Of a DNA stretch of 64,000 bases, positions 43,241 to 51,431 are shown piece after piece. Below the pieces are notes generated by a model, which saw only the letters and a program-made list of their open reading frames with translations, had not been told where the DNA came from and searched no databases. This DNA is from HXMU1420-13 sp965229525 (GTDB taxonomy: Bacteria; Bacteroidota; Rhodothermia; Balneolales; Balneolaceae), in the NCBI GenBank assembly GCA_965229525.1, contig OZ245886.1, positions 1 to 64,000 on the forward strand. Reading direction: 5' to 3'. The position numbers were made by a program, and so were the translations under genes. Position 1 is the first letter of the stretch. The number at the start of each line of letters is the position of its first letter.

Positions 43241-44418
43241 GAGACCTTACCCGCTTTTTTAACACTCTTTGAGAAAATAGTGTGAATAAGATGTCTTCTA
43301 CTTTCAACATTCCCAGATGCCATTTTGATATACTGAACCAAAAATGAATCCTTTGGATGTTTTATAGCAGAAATTATCAACGTGCAAATAGATAAAGTCG
43401 TCGAATTGTTATCTAATTGTTTGGTTGGATAACGAACTGCGCAACCCACGGTATAATCGGTTCTATTCCTAACACTATGCCACCAAACGGATGGGTTATA
43501 TAAAATATCACCGGGTTCCAGAATATATTTAAAACATGGAACGTGCTTTAGATACGGATAATCTTGAACCAATAATTGATAAGAGTCTTCTGGCATCATA
43601 GTTCCTTCTTCCAATTCAGAAACTGTGTATGTACCGTATTTTGCCAGAGCCGGTTTAAGAACCGGCATATAAGTCGGATCAATAAATATCCACTCTTTTT
43701 TTCCTTGAATATTTAGAAACATATTATCGCCAACTGCGCAATGTAATGTTGACCCTGAGTTCATTTTTCTAGAAATAAACCATTGAGAAACCACACTTTT
43801 TTGCTTTCGGAATTCATCAATGTCTGCGCCGCGACTTTTCGCATAAAAATCTCTGTCGTCTAACACACCATAAAAATTATTGAGGTAGTTGCCTTGATGT
43901 TCATCGAGAGTTAAGTACTCGGCAAGTGAAGTACTCACCATTTCCATATTCTGTCCGATTCTGTTATGATCTTTTTTGTTCATTTCCGGATCAATCGATA
44001 CAACTTCTAACTCACCATGATCTCTAACTAATGATTCAATGGTTGTAGCTTCAGTAATCTTCTCCCCTTTCAAAAACCCTTTAATTACAATTGGCATATT
44101 TGCCTGCTTACACCATGCAGTAAAAAACTTCCGATCCACCTTTTTTGAATCAATTGAAGGCAATGGCAATGTAGATTCATTTAGAGGATATCTTTTTTTC
44201 AGATCCTCTACCATCTGGTTATGCAACGCTAGCATTTTTCTCCCTGCCCATCTTGAACTATCATACCTTTTAATGAGTTTTCCATCTTTGTCGACTTCAC
44301 GGGCCAGTGAAAAAGCATACTCTAGAATAAACACAACTGACCAATAAAAAGATTTTAACCCGAATTTGCCCCGTGGAATCGATGAATTGTAGTTGTCAAC
44401 GTGTTTGAAGGCGTTCAT
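43237..44418 (-). CDS. Cupin_8/JmjC-fold protein with an incomplete iron site
   Basis: A 393-residue protein when started at MNAFKHVDN (44418); a longer frame from 44529 adds a hydrophobic leader in a non-conserved stretch. The JmjC/cupin_8 core is seen in TLHCAVGDNMFLNIQGKKEW and PGDILYNPSVWWHSV. Family enzymes bind Fe(II) with HxD...H. Here His226 and His314 are present, but the HxD Asp position is Ala228 (HCA), with the following Asn (HxDxxxN spacing) kept. The iron site may thus be non-functional or use another ligand. Members hydroxylate proteins or small molecules. It is convergent with gntP. Confidence 0.8.
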   Translation of the reverse strand: MNAFKHVDNYNSSIPRGKFGLKSFYWSVVFILEYAFSLAREVDKDGKLIKRYDSSRWAGRKMLALHNQMVEDLKKRYPLNESTLPLPSIDSKKVDRKFFTAWCKQANMPIVIKGFLKGEKITEATTIESLVRDHGELEVVSIDPEMNKKDHNRIGQNMEMVSTSLAEYLTLDEHQGNYLNNFYGVLDDRDFYAKSRGADIDEFRKQKSVVSQWFISRKMNSGSTLHCAVGDNMFLNIQGKKEWIFIDPTYMPVLKPALAKYGTYTVSELEEGTMMPEDSYQLLVQDYPYLKHVPCFKYILEPGDILYNPSVWWHSVRNRTDYTVGCAVRYPTKQLDNNSTTLSICTLIISAIKHPKDSFLVQYIKMASGNVESRRHLIHTIFSKSVKKAGKVS

Positions 44419-44828
44419 TTTATATACTCTTAAATGATAGATGATTAGCCTGTGATAATACCCAAATCCAAAAAAAACGTAAAGCTGTTTAAGTAAGATC
44501 GACACAAATAATAGAACCCTATAACCCACCTTGTTGTAAGTAGTAATCTATTTAAAAAATATGTAACTGCTTCAATTACGGTTTGTAGGAAAATTCTCCA
44601 AAAGCACTTTTTCCAATTATTCTATTGGAGGACTTCAATCCATAATCCTTTTGACCTGTTTTTCCTATGTATGTTCTAATTCGTATTTCTATTGTTTTAT
44701 ATTCTAGTACTATTTTTAGTTCTAAAAAACGAAGATATTTTACTTTATCTAGTAACCTGTTGATTCTTTATTAATTTTATTTACCAAAACAGTTTACTTC
44801 ATTCCACCACTATTACACACTTACTACG
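44419..44828. other. 410-bp AT-rich intergenic region
   Basis: This region between the cupin start (-) and the S41 peptidase start (+) must contain two divergent promoters. I see no gene or RNA. Two weak inverted repeats occur: CCAAT/ATTGG near 44611-44626 and TTTTTAG/CTAAAAA (44713-44728, 2-nt loop). Neither has clear meaning in such AT-rich DNA. Confidence 0.5.
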
Positions 44829-47045
44829 ATGATTAAACCATTATTTTTATACTCTGCTCTATTTCTACTTATAACCACCAATTTCCAATCCAAAGAGTCC
44901 GTCGAAGATCCAAATTTGGACTTTGAAGTCACAGAAAATGGAGTACTTAGTAATTGGGAGAATTTCGGTAGTTCGAATTATCAACTTGGACTTGATTCTA
45001 CAGAAGTTCAAAATGGGGATTATTCTGTATTCATTGAATTCACCGAAGGAAAACCGGACTATCATGCATGGTCTTATGTACTTCCCGATGACTATAACGG
45101 AGAAACCATTACGCTTTCAGGGTATATAAAAACCGAGAATGTAACCGATGGATTTGCCGGACTGTTAATGAGAATCGATCCATTTCTGGCCATTAATAAT
45201 ATGAATGAATATGGAGTAACTGGGACTACAGATTGGACCAAATATGAAATCTCGTTGGCATTACAACCGGAGGAAACAGAGCAAATTCTGGTTGGTGGTT
45301 TACTAGTAGGTAAAGGAAAGATGTGGCTGGATAATCTCACCATTACCATTGATAAAGAAGGAGTGGATTTAACAAAAAAAGATAGAGAATTACTTCCGGC
45401 TGAATTAGATACAGCTTTTAATAGTAGTTCAGCAATTACCGACATCCCAACAAACGAACAAAGTCTGGAAGACTTGAAAAAGCTTGGGCTTGTTTGGGGA
45501 TTCCTTAAGTATCATCATCCAGGCATTGCAGAGGGTTTGTATAATTGGGACTATGAACTTTTTAGAATTCTACCTGAGTATTTAGAGGCTAAAGACAACT
45601 CTAGTCGTGATGAATTACTTGTAAATTGGATTCAAAATCTAGGTGAGTTCACTGAAGGTGAGTTTATCAATTTTGATTCATCGGATATTAAGCTTGAACC
45701 CGACTTTAAGTGGATAACTGAATCCAATTTTTCAAATGAATTAACTACCCTCCTTTTAGACATACAAAGAGCGGATCGACCTTGGCAACACTTTTATGTA
45801 GACATAGCCCCGGATATAGGTAATCCGGTTTTTAAAAATGAAGCTGCATATTCATCAATGATATATCCTGACGAAGGATTTCGTCTGTTGTCTATTTTTA
45901 GATTCTGGAATATGATAGAATACTACTTCCCTTACAAACATCTGATTGAAGAAAATTGGGAAGATGTGCTCGAAGAGTTCATTCCTAAGTTTATTGAAGC
46001 CCGGAACGAAACAGAATACACGCTGGCTGCCCTCGAAGTAATAGGTCGAATTCACGATACTCACGCAAATATTTGGGGTGGTAATGAAGTTCTAAGTAGC
46101 TATAAAGGAAACCGATATGCTGCCGTAGAACTCATGTTCGTTGAAGAACAACCTATTGTAGTAAATTATTTCGATGATGTAGTTGGGAAAGAAACTGGTC
46201 TTCTTATTGGGGATGTTATTACTTCAATAAATGATCAAACTATAGAGGAAATTCTAAATCAGAGACTTAAATATACCCCGGCTTCGAATTATCCTACTCA
46301 GTTGCGTGATCTCGCATTAACATTATTAAGAACCAACGATTCTACCCTAACTGTATCTTACCTCAGGGGTAAAGAAACTCTGCGAACCACGTTAACAACC
46401 TATTCCACCGATGACATTACCATTACCTATCGCTTTACATCAACCGATACAAGTTTCAAGATGGTAAATGATGATATAGCCTACATTAATAACGGAACAC
46501 TTAAAGCTGAAGACCTACCCAAAATCTGGGATAAAATTGAAAATACCAGGGGCTTAATTATTGATAATAGAAACTATCCTTATCATTTCCCATTAAACGA
46601 TTTAGCTAATTACTTGATGCCCGAACCAACCCCATTTGTAAAATTCACCAATGGTAGTGTAGAATCCCCAGGACTATTCACTTTTACAGAACCAAATAGT
46701 GTTGGTACAGAAAATCCTGATTATTATAAAGGTGAGGTTATTATTCTTGTGAATGAAGTAACTCAAAGTTCATCAGAATATCATGCAATGGCCTATCGAG
46801 CGCATCCTAATTCCACGGTAATTGGTTCGACTACTGCTGCGGCTGATGGAAACATCTCACCATTCTACTTACCCGGTGGAATTTACTCTATGATTAGTGG
46901 AATTGGAGTGTATTATCCAGATGGAACAGAGACACAGAGAATAGGAATTGTTCCAGATATTGAAATCACCCCAACCATCCAGGGAATTAAAGATGGCAGA
47001 GATGAAGTGTTGGAAAGAGCGATTCAATTTATAAATCAAAATTAA
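44829..47045 (+). CDS. S41 family peptidase with N-terminal carbohydrate-binding-like domain
   Basis: A 738-residue exported protein. After a signal peptide (about 1-20) comes a beta-sandwich domain at about 25-180 of a carbohydrate-binding type (LDNLTITIDKE closes it). A helical segment (GLVWGFLKYHHPGIAEGLYNW) leads to a PDZ-like region around 455-520 (TGLLIGDVITSINDQ). The S41 tail-specific-protease core lies at 540-738: IDNRNYPY, then ILVNEVTQSSSEYHAMAYR with the presumed Ser nucleophile, GSTTAAADGNIS and VPDIEIT. It probably cleaves peptides at the cell surface or periplasm. It is monocistronic. Confidence 0.88.
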   Translation: MIKPLFLYSALFLLITTNFQSKESVEDPNLDFEVTENGVLSNWENFGSSNYQLGLDSTEVQNGDYSVFIEFTEGKPDYHAWSYVLPDDYNGETITLSGYIKTENVTDGFAGLLMRIDPFLAINNMNEYGVTGTTDWTKYEISLALQPEETEQILVGGLLVGKGKMWLDNLTITIDKEGVDLTKKDRELLPAELDTAFNSSSAITDIPTNEQSLEDLKKLGLVWGFLKYHHPGIAEGLYNWDYELFRILPEYLEAKDNSSRDELLVNWIQNLGEFTEGEFINFDSSDIKLEPDFKWITESNFSNELTTLLLDIQRADRPWQHFYVDIAPDIGNPVFKNEAAYSSMIYPDEGFRLLSIFRFWNMIEYYFPYKHLIEENWEDVLEEFIPKFIEARNETEYTLAALEVIGRIHDTHANIWGGNEVLSSYKGNRYAAVELMFVEEQPIVVNYFDDVVGKETGLLIGDVITSINDQTIEEILNQRLKYTPASNYPTQLRDLALTLLRTNDSTLTVSYLRGKETLRTTLTTYSTDDITITYRFTSTDTSFKMVNDDIAYINNGTLKAEDLPKIWDKIENTRGLIIDNRNYPYHFPLNDLANYLMPEPTPFVKFTNGSVESPGLFTFTEPNSVGTENPDYYKGEVIILVNEVTQSSSEYHAMAYRAHPNSTVIGSTTAAADGNISPFYLPGGIYSMISGIGVYYPDGTETQRIGIVPDIEITPTIQGIKDGRDEVLERAIQFINQN

Positions 47046-47078
47046 ACAGAAATACCTTTTTAATAGGATGTAAACAAA

Positions 47079-47106
47079 AAAGCCGATGCGTTTCCACATC
47101 GGCTTT
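47079..47106 (-). terminator. Terminator between S41 peptidase and atpC
   Basis: AAAGCCGATG (47079-47088) pairs with CATCGGCTTT (47097-47106). On the minus strand it is followed by a T run, making it the intrinsic terminator of atpDC; on the plus strand only three T follow, so it may also serve the S41 gene weakly. Confidence 0.88.
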
Positions 47107-47127
47107 GAAAATTTAAAGATATAATCC

Positions 47128-47385
47128 TTACTCTTCGATAACTGACTCAGCCAGCAGAGTGAGTTTATTTTTTGCGACTTCTACAAATCCGCCAGAGATG
47201 GTGTAAAACAAGTCGCCATCTTCTTTACGGACTAACACGTTCCCTTTTTCCAAAGAAGATACTATCGGAGCGTGATTTGCTTTTACTTCAAAGCTGCCCA
47301 TCACTCCCGGCATTTGAACACCGGTTACTTCACCTTCAAAAAGGGATCCGTTTGGGGTTAAGATTTGTGCCTGAAAACCTGCCAT
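47128..47385 (-). CDS. atpC: ATP synthase F1 epsilon subunit (short form)
   Basis: An 85-residue epsilon subunit containing only the N-terminal beta-sandwich (FQAQILTPNGSLFEGEVTGV, PGVMGSFEVKANHAPIVSSL). Typical epsilon subunits are about 130-140 residues and have a C-terminal two-helix domain that can block the motor; that domain is absent here. The sequence stops cleanly (SVIEE) before a terminator, so this is a natural short form, as known in some Bacteroidota and relatives. It follows atpD by 11 bp. Confidence 0.95.
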   Translation of the reverse strand: MAGFQAQILTPNGSLFEGEVTGVQMPGVMGSFEVKANHAPIVSSLEKGNVLVRKEDGDLFYTISGGFVEVAKNKLTLLAESVIEE

Positions 47386-47396
47386 GCTTAATCTCC

Positions 47397-48890
47397 TTAC
47401 GCTTCAGCAGATTCTGTTAGCATTTTCTCGCCCTTAGCAATTGCTTCTTCAATATCACCTACCATATAAAAAGCACCTTCTGGTAAATGATCATATTCAC
47501 CATCAATAATAGCTTTAACACCTTTTACAGTGTCTTCGATCTTAACATATTTACCAGGAGCACCAGTAAACTGCTCAGCTACAAAGAACGGCTGAGATAA
47601 GAAACGTTGAACACGGCGTGCACGGCTAACCACCAATTTATCTTCATCAGAAAGTTCATCCATACCAAGAATAGCGATGATATCCTGAAGATCTTTGTAG
47701 TTCTGTAAGAGAATGGTTGTTCTACGAGCTGTGTTGTAATGCTCTTCACCCACAACTTTTGGATCGATAATTCGCGATGTAGAATCCAGTGGATCTACTG
47801 CTGGGTAAATACCAATTTGAGTTAATGCACGAGAAAGTACAGTAGTTGCATCCAAGTGAGTAAATGTAGTTGCAGGCGCCGGATCCGTCAAATCATCAGC
47901 AGGTACGTAAACCGCCTGTACAGATGTAATAGATCCCTTCTTTGTAGATGTAATTCTTTCCTGCATCGCACCCATTTCAGTTGCTAGTGTAGGTTGGTAA
48001 CCTACCGCAGATGGCATACGGCCAAGGAGTGCAGATACCTCAGAACCAGCCTGAGTGAATCGGAAAATGTTATCGATGAACAACAAGATATCACGAGAAA
48101 CTTCATCACGGAAGTACTCAGCAACTGTTAATCCAGATAGAGCAACACGAGCACGTGCTCCCGGAGGCTCGTTCATCTGACCGAAAACTAAAGTAGCCTG
48201 AGATTCTTTCAATTTAGCTTCATCCACTTTGGATAAATCCCATTTACCGGCTTCCATACTTTCTTTAAATTCGTCGCCGTAGTTAATTACACCAGACTCG
48301 ATAAATTCTCGAAGAAGATCATTTCCTTCACGAGTACGCTCACCAACACCAGCAAATACTGAAAGTCCACCGTGTTGTTTTGCAATATTGTTAATCAACT
48401 CCTGGATTAAAACGGTTTTACCTACACCGGCACCACCGAATAAACCAATCTTACCACCTTTCGCGTACGGACAAAGCAAGTCAACAACTTTGATGCCTGT
48501 TTCAAGCATCTCTGCAGAAGTTGCTAGCTCGTCGAAATGTGGAGCTGGACGGTGAATTGGATATTTCTTTTTTCCTTCTGGCTGCTTGATACCATCAATA
48601 GACTCGCCTACAACATTGAATAGGCGACCCCGAATATCTTCACCCACAGGCATTGCGATATTTGTTCCGGTATCAATTACTTCCATACCACGAACCAATC
48701 CATCGGTAGAATCCATCGCAATTGTACGTACACGATCTTCACCTAAATGCTGAGCAACTTCCAAAAAAAGTGCAGAGCCGTCGGTCGGGTTTTTAATGGT
48801 TAGGGCGTTAAGGATGGAGGGCGTTGTTCCTTCTGAAAAATCTACATCAACTACAGGTCCGATAACCTGTGCTACAGTTCCTTTATTCAT
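47397..48890 (-). CDS. atpD: ATP synthase F1 beta subunit
   Basis: A 497-residue catalytic beta subunit. The Walker A is GGAGVGKTVLI, followed by GVGERTREGNDL (catalytic Glu in the GER segment), LLFIDNIFRFTQAGSEVSAL (Walker B and DELSEED-adjacent region) and LGMDELSDEDKL, the DELSEED-like lever. Only atpD and atpC are here; the other ATP synthase genes are elsewhere, a split seen in this lineage. The leader upstream (48891-48960) has a small TTTGAG/CTCAAA repeat at 48917-48929. Confidence 0.98.
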   Translation of the reverse strand: MNKGTVAQVIGPVVDVDFSEGTTPSILNALTIKNPTDGSALFLEVAQHLGEDRVRTIAMDSTDGLVRGMEVIDTGTNIAMPVGEDIRGRLFNVVGESIDGIKQPEGKKKYPIHRPAPHFDELATSAEMLETGIKVVDLLCPYAKGGKIGLFGGAGVGKTVLIQELINNIAKQHGGLSVFAGVGERTREGNDLLREFIESGVINYGDEFKESMEAGKWDLSKVDEAKLKESQATLVFGQMNEPPGARARVALSGLTVAEYFRDEVSRDILLFIDNIFRFTQAGSEVSALLGRMPSAVGYQPTLATEMGAMQERITSTKKGSITSVQAVYVPADDLTDPAPATTFTHLDATTVLSRALTQIGIYPAVDPLDSTSRIIDPKVVGEEHYNTARRTTILLQNYKDLQDIIAILGMDELSDEDKLVVSRARRVQRFLSQPFFVAEQFTGAPGKYVKIEDTVKGVKAIIDGEYDHLPEGAFYMVGDIEEAIAKGEKMLTESAEA

Positions 48891-49118
48891 GTACTAACTT
48901 GCGATTAGATTTAAAATTTGAGTCTCAAAATGAATGTATAATTTGCACTACTGCAAAGGCTGATAAAGATAACGAGATAACTAACGATAGGCAATGTATT
49001 CAGTGATAATTGTTTGTGTAATGTTGTTAATTATGATCTCTTTTCTCTTCACATAATCTTCACAATAGAATTTTTTCTTTCGACCTTTTCGATCACAGCA
49101 AAAATATTCATCACTACA

Positions 49119-49838
49119 ATGCCTCTAGTAGCTTATATACCTATAACAACTACCGTTTTTTCTATCTATTTCTTTTCCGTTATTTATTATCACTGGCGCC
49201 AAAAACCTGATGCTCTATACCTTCTTTGGTGGACCATTGGTGTTGTCTGCTACGGAATTGGAACTTTAGTCGAAAGTATTCACACTATTTACGGGTGGTC
49301 TCCATTCATTTTTAAAGCTTGGTATATAGCAGGTGCATTTCTCGGTGGAGTCCCTCTGGCTCAAGGTACAATCTATTTATTGATTAAAAGAGAAACTGCG
49401 AATAAGATGACCTTTGGTTTAGTCATCATACTTATTATCTCAGCAATTCTTGTAATCCTATCTCCTTTAGATGCATCAAAGGTAACTTCGAAATTAAATG
49501 GTAATGTGCTTGAGTGGTCTTGGATAAGAGCAATTACACCATTTATTAATATCTATGCTTTAATTTTCCTCGTTGGAGGTGCTTTCTATTCTGCCTGGAA
49601 GTATTTTAAAGTTCAGGATTTCAAGGGTAGATTTTGGGGTAACCTATTTATTGCAATCGGTGCCCTACTTCCGGGAATAGGTGGAACTGCCACCAAGTTT
49701 GGCTACACCTATGTTTTGTATGTTACCGAATTGCTTGGAATTCTTCTCATTTTCTGGGGATATATGGTGATCAAAAATGATAAATCACTTTCAGTTCATC
49801 AGAATCAAGTTACTACACCAGAAGCGACTAGTGCATAG
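49119..49838 (+). CDS. Seven-helix-type integral membrane protein of unknown function
   Basis: A 239-residue hydrophobic protein, starting at ATG 49119 (MPLVAYIPITTTVFSIYFF); a longer frame from 49014 adds a poorly conserved, ribosome-site-free extension. About seven membrane segments are visible, with polar loops HWRQKPDAL, KRETANKM and DASKVTSKLNGN. The pattern HWRQKPDALYLLWWTIG near the start hints at a 7TM receptor or enzyme-like fold, but I cannot name a family. It stands alone with its own terminator; its 5' region 48891-49118 holds no gene. Confidence 0.75.
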   Translation: MPLVAYIPITTTVFSIYFFSVIYYHWRQKPDALYLLWWTIGVVCYGIGTLVESIHTIYGWSPFIFKAWYIAGAFLGGVPLAQGTIYLLIKRETANKMTFGLVIILIISAILVILSPLDASKVTSKLNGNVLEWSWIRAITPFINIYALIFLVGGAFYSAWKYFKVQDFKGRFWGNLFIAIGALLPGIGGTATKFGYTYVLYVTELLGILLIFWGYMVIKNDKSLSVHQNQVTTPEATSA

Positions 49839-49894
49839 AAAATCATAATTCTTCGACTAGCAAATCAGCGCTTAAAATTCTATCTTTATTATTC

Positions 49895-49926
49895 GAGCCG
49901 ATCTTACCCATCGGCTCATTTTTTTG
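49895..49926 (+). terminator. Rho-independent terminator after the membrane protein gene
   Basis: GAGCCGAT (49895-49902) and ATCGGCTC (49910-49917) form an 8-bp stem with a 7-nt loop and then a run of T. Confidence 0.92.
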
Positions 49927-50005
49927 ACGAAATTTTCTAAAAAGGTGACCCAAAAAATCACCTTTTTTCATAGCAAGAACCTTACACATTTTAAATCCCG
50001 AACCA

Positions 50006-51325
50006 TTGGAAACAGATTTTTCAGAGCGTAGTGCCAGTATTGATATTTTAATTGAATTTGACCTTAATCAGGTGTTGGACTACTCCTATGCAGATGAGCT
50101 TGAACCACGAGAACGAGCACAGGTAAGGGAATATGTTCAGAATATTTTTAGAAAAAGAAGCTACTTAGATTTCCTTATTGATCACTACTCGAGTGTAGGT
50201 GTTAATGAGATGAAAGCTGAGCTGAAAAATATTCTTCGACTTGGGATCTACGATCTTCTTTTCATGGATAGTACACCAGACTATGCTGCTATCAACGAAG
50301 CTGTTGAAATTGCTAAAGCGATGTTAGGTTCAAAAACCGGTGATTTGGTGAACGCAATTATGCGAAACCTTCAGCGTGATATTGAAGCGCTCCCAAAACC
50401 AAATTTCGAGGATCGTACAAAATTAGTAGCCACCACTTTCTCCCATCCCGAATGGATGGTAGCAAAATGGAGCAAGCGATTTGGTGAACGCGAAGCATTC
50501 CAATTGATGCAAGCCAATAACTCTCGCCCAAATTATTATGTTCGCGTAAATACTCTGCGTACAAAACCTCAGAACTTTGAACTTCGTATGGATAAAATGG
50601 GCGTCGAGTTTGAAGAAAGCGATTGGCTGCCAGGATTCTATAAAGTTGATTCTGTACAGCCATTTATCGAGAAAGGATTACTTGCAAAAGGACTCTGCCA
50701 GGTACAGGATATTGCAGCTGGATTAGCACCATTTATTTTAGATCCCCAACCTGAGGATAAAATTTATGACCTTTGTGCAGCTCCTGGTACAAAATCAATT
50801 ATGATCGCTGATTTGACAGATGCTCAAAGCGAAATCCTCGCTGTAGATATCTCTGCCGAGCGACTTGAAAAGCTTGCAGAAAGTGCAATGAGTTTTGGGG
50901 CAGAGAATATAAAAATTCGTAGAGGCGATGTGCTAGAACTCTCGCTCCCGCTTGCCGATGCTGTTCTTCTTGATGCACCTTGCACGGGAACAGGCGTATT
51001 AAGCAAACGAGCTGACCTTCGTTGGAGACGCGACGAAGTAGGTCTAAATAAAGCGGTTGATTTGCAGGAACAACTACTTGAAGAAGCTGCCAATATGGTT
51101 AAACGAGGGGGTAGAATAGTTTACAGCACTTGTTCCATAGAACCGGAAGAAAACATGGATCAAATTAAAAAGTTCCTGGAGAAATACGACAATTTTGAAC
51201 TTCAACCACTTGAAGATTTCGTACCTGAAGAAGTGTTAGCTGAAGATGGTTTAGCCTATCAGACTTTCCCTCACAAGCATGGTTGTGATGGTCATTTTGG
51301 AGTTCTTTTAGAAAGGGTGAAGTAA
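50006..51325 (+). CDS. rsmB: 16S rRNA (cytosine-967 C5)-methyltransferase RsmB
   Basis: A 439-residue RsmB, which methylates C967 of 16S rRNA. An N-terminal NusB-like RNA-binding domain (about 1-135; SASIDILIEFDL, ILRLGIYDLLFM, AINEAVEIAKAM) precedes the Rossmann methyltransferase. SAM motif I is YDLCAAPGTKSI, motif IV is LLDAPCTGTGVLSK, and the catalytic Cys lies in IVYSTCSIEPEEN. The most likely start is TTG at 50006; no in-frame ATG precedes it and the NusB-like fold begins within ten residues. Confidence 0.93.
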   Translation: METDFSERSASIDILIEFDLNQVLDYSYADELEPRERAQVREYVQNIFRKRSYLDFLIDHYSSVGVNEMKAELKNILRLGIYDLLFMDSTPDYAAINEAVEIAKAMLGSKTGDLVNAIMRNLQRDIEALPKPNFEDRTKLVATTFSHPEWMVAKWSKRFGEREAFQLMQANNSRPNYYVRVNTLRTKPQNFELRMDKMGVEFEESDWLPGFYKVDSVQPFIEKGLLAKGLCQVQDIAAGLAPFILDPQPEDKIYDLCAAPGTKSIMIADLTDAQSEILAVDISAERLEKLAESAMSFGAENIKIRRGDVLELSLPLADAVLLDAPCTGTGVLSKRADLRWRRDEVGLNKAVDLQEQLLEEAANMVKRGGRIVYSTCSIEPEENMDQIKKFLEKYDNFELQPLEDFVPEEVLAEDGLAYQTFPHKHGCDGHFGVLLERVK

Positions 51326-51335
51326 TTAGGCACAA

Positions 51336-51389
51336 AGGGACAATGTAGCAAAGGCACAAATAACTATGTGCCTATGTGCCTTTGTCCCT
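51336..51389. repeat. Large imperfect hairpin (REP-like) between rsmB and valS
   Basis: AGGGACA (51336-51342) and AAAGGCACA (51350-51358) together pair with TGTGCCTTTGTCCCT (51375-51389), leaving an 8-nt bulge and a 16-nt loop. No T run follows. The repeated GCACAAAG wording resembles short intergenic repeats scattered in Bacteroidota-like genomes. Confidence 0.55.
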
Positions 51390-51431
51390 ACTCTCGATAC
51401 ATAGCAAAAGCTTTTAGTTTCTACATTGATT

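Noticed and set aside
49895..49926. Shared repeat with the atpC terminator (both contain GCCGAT)
   Set aside because: Only the stem word is alike; both are ordinary terminators with different loops and flanks.
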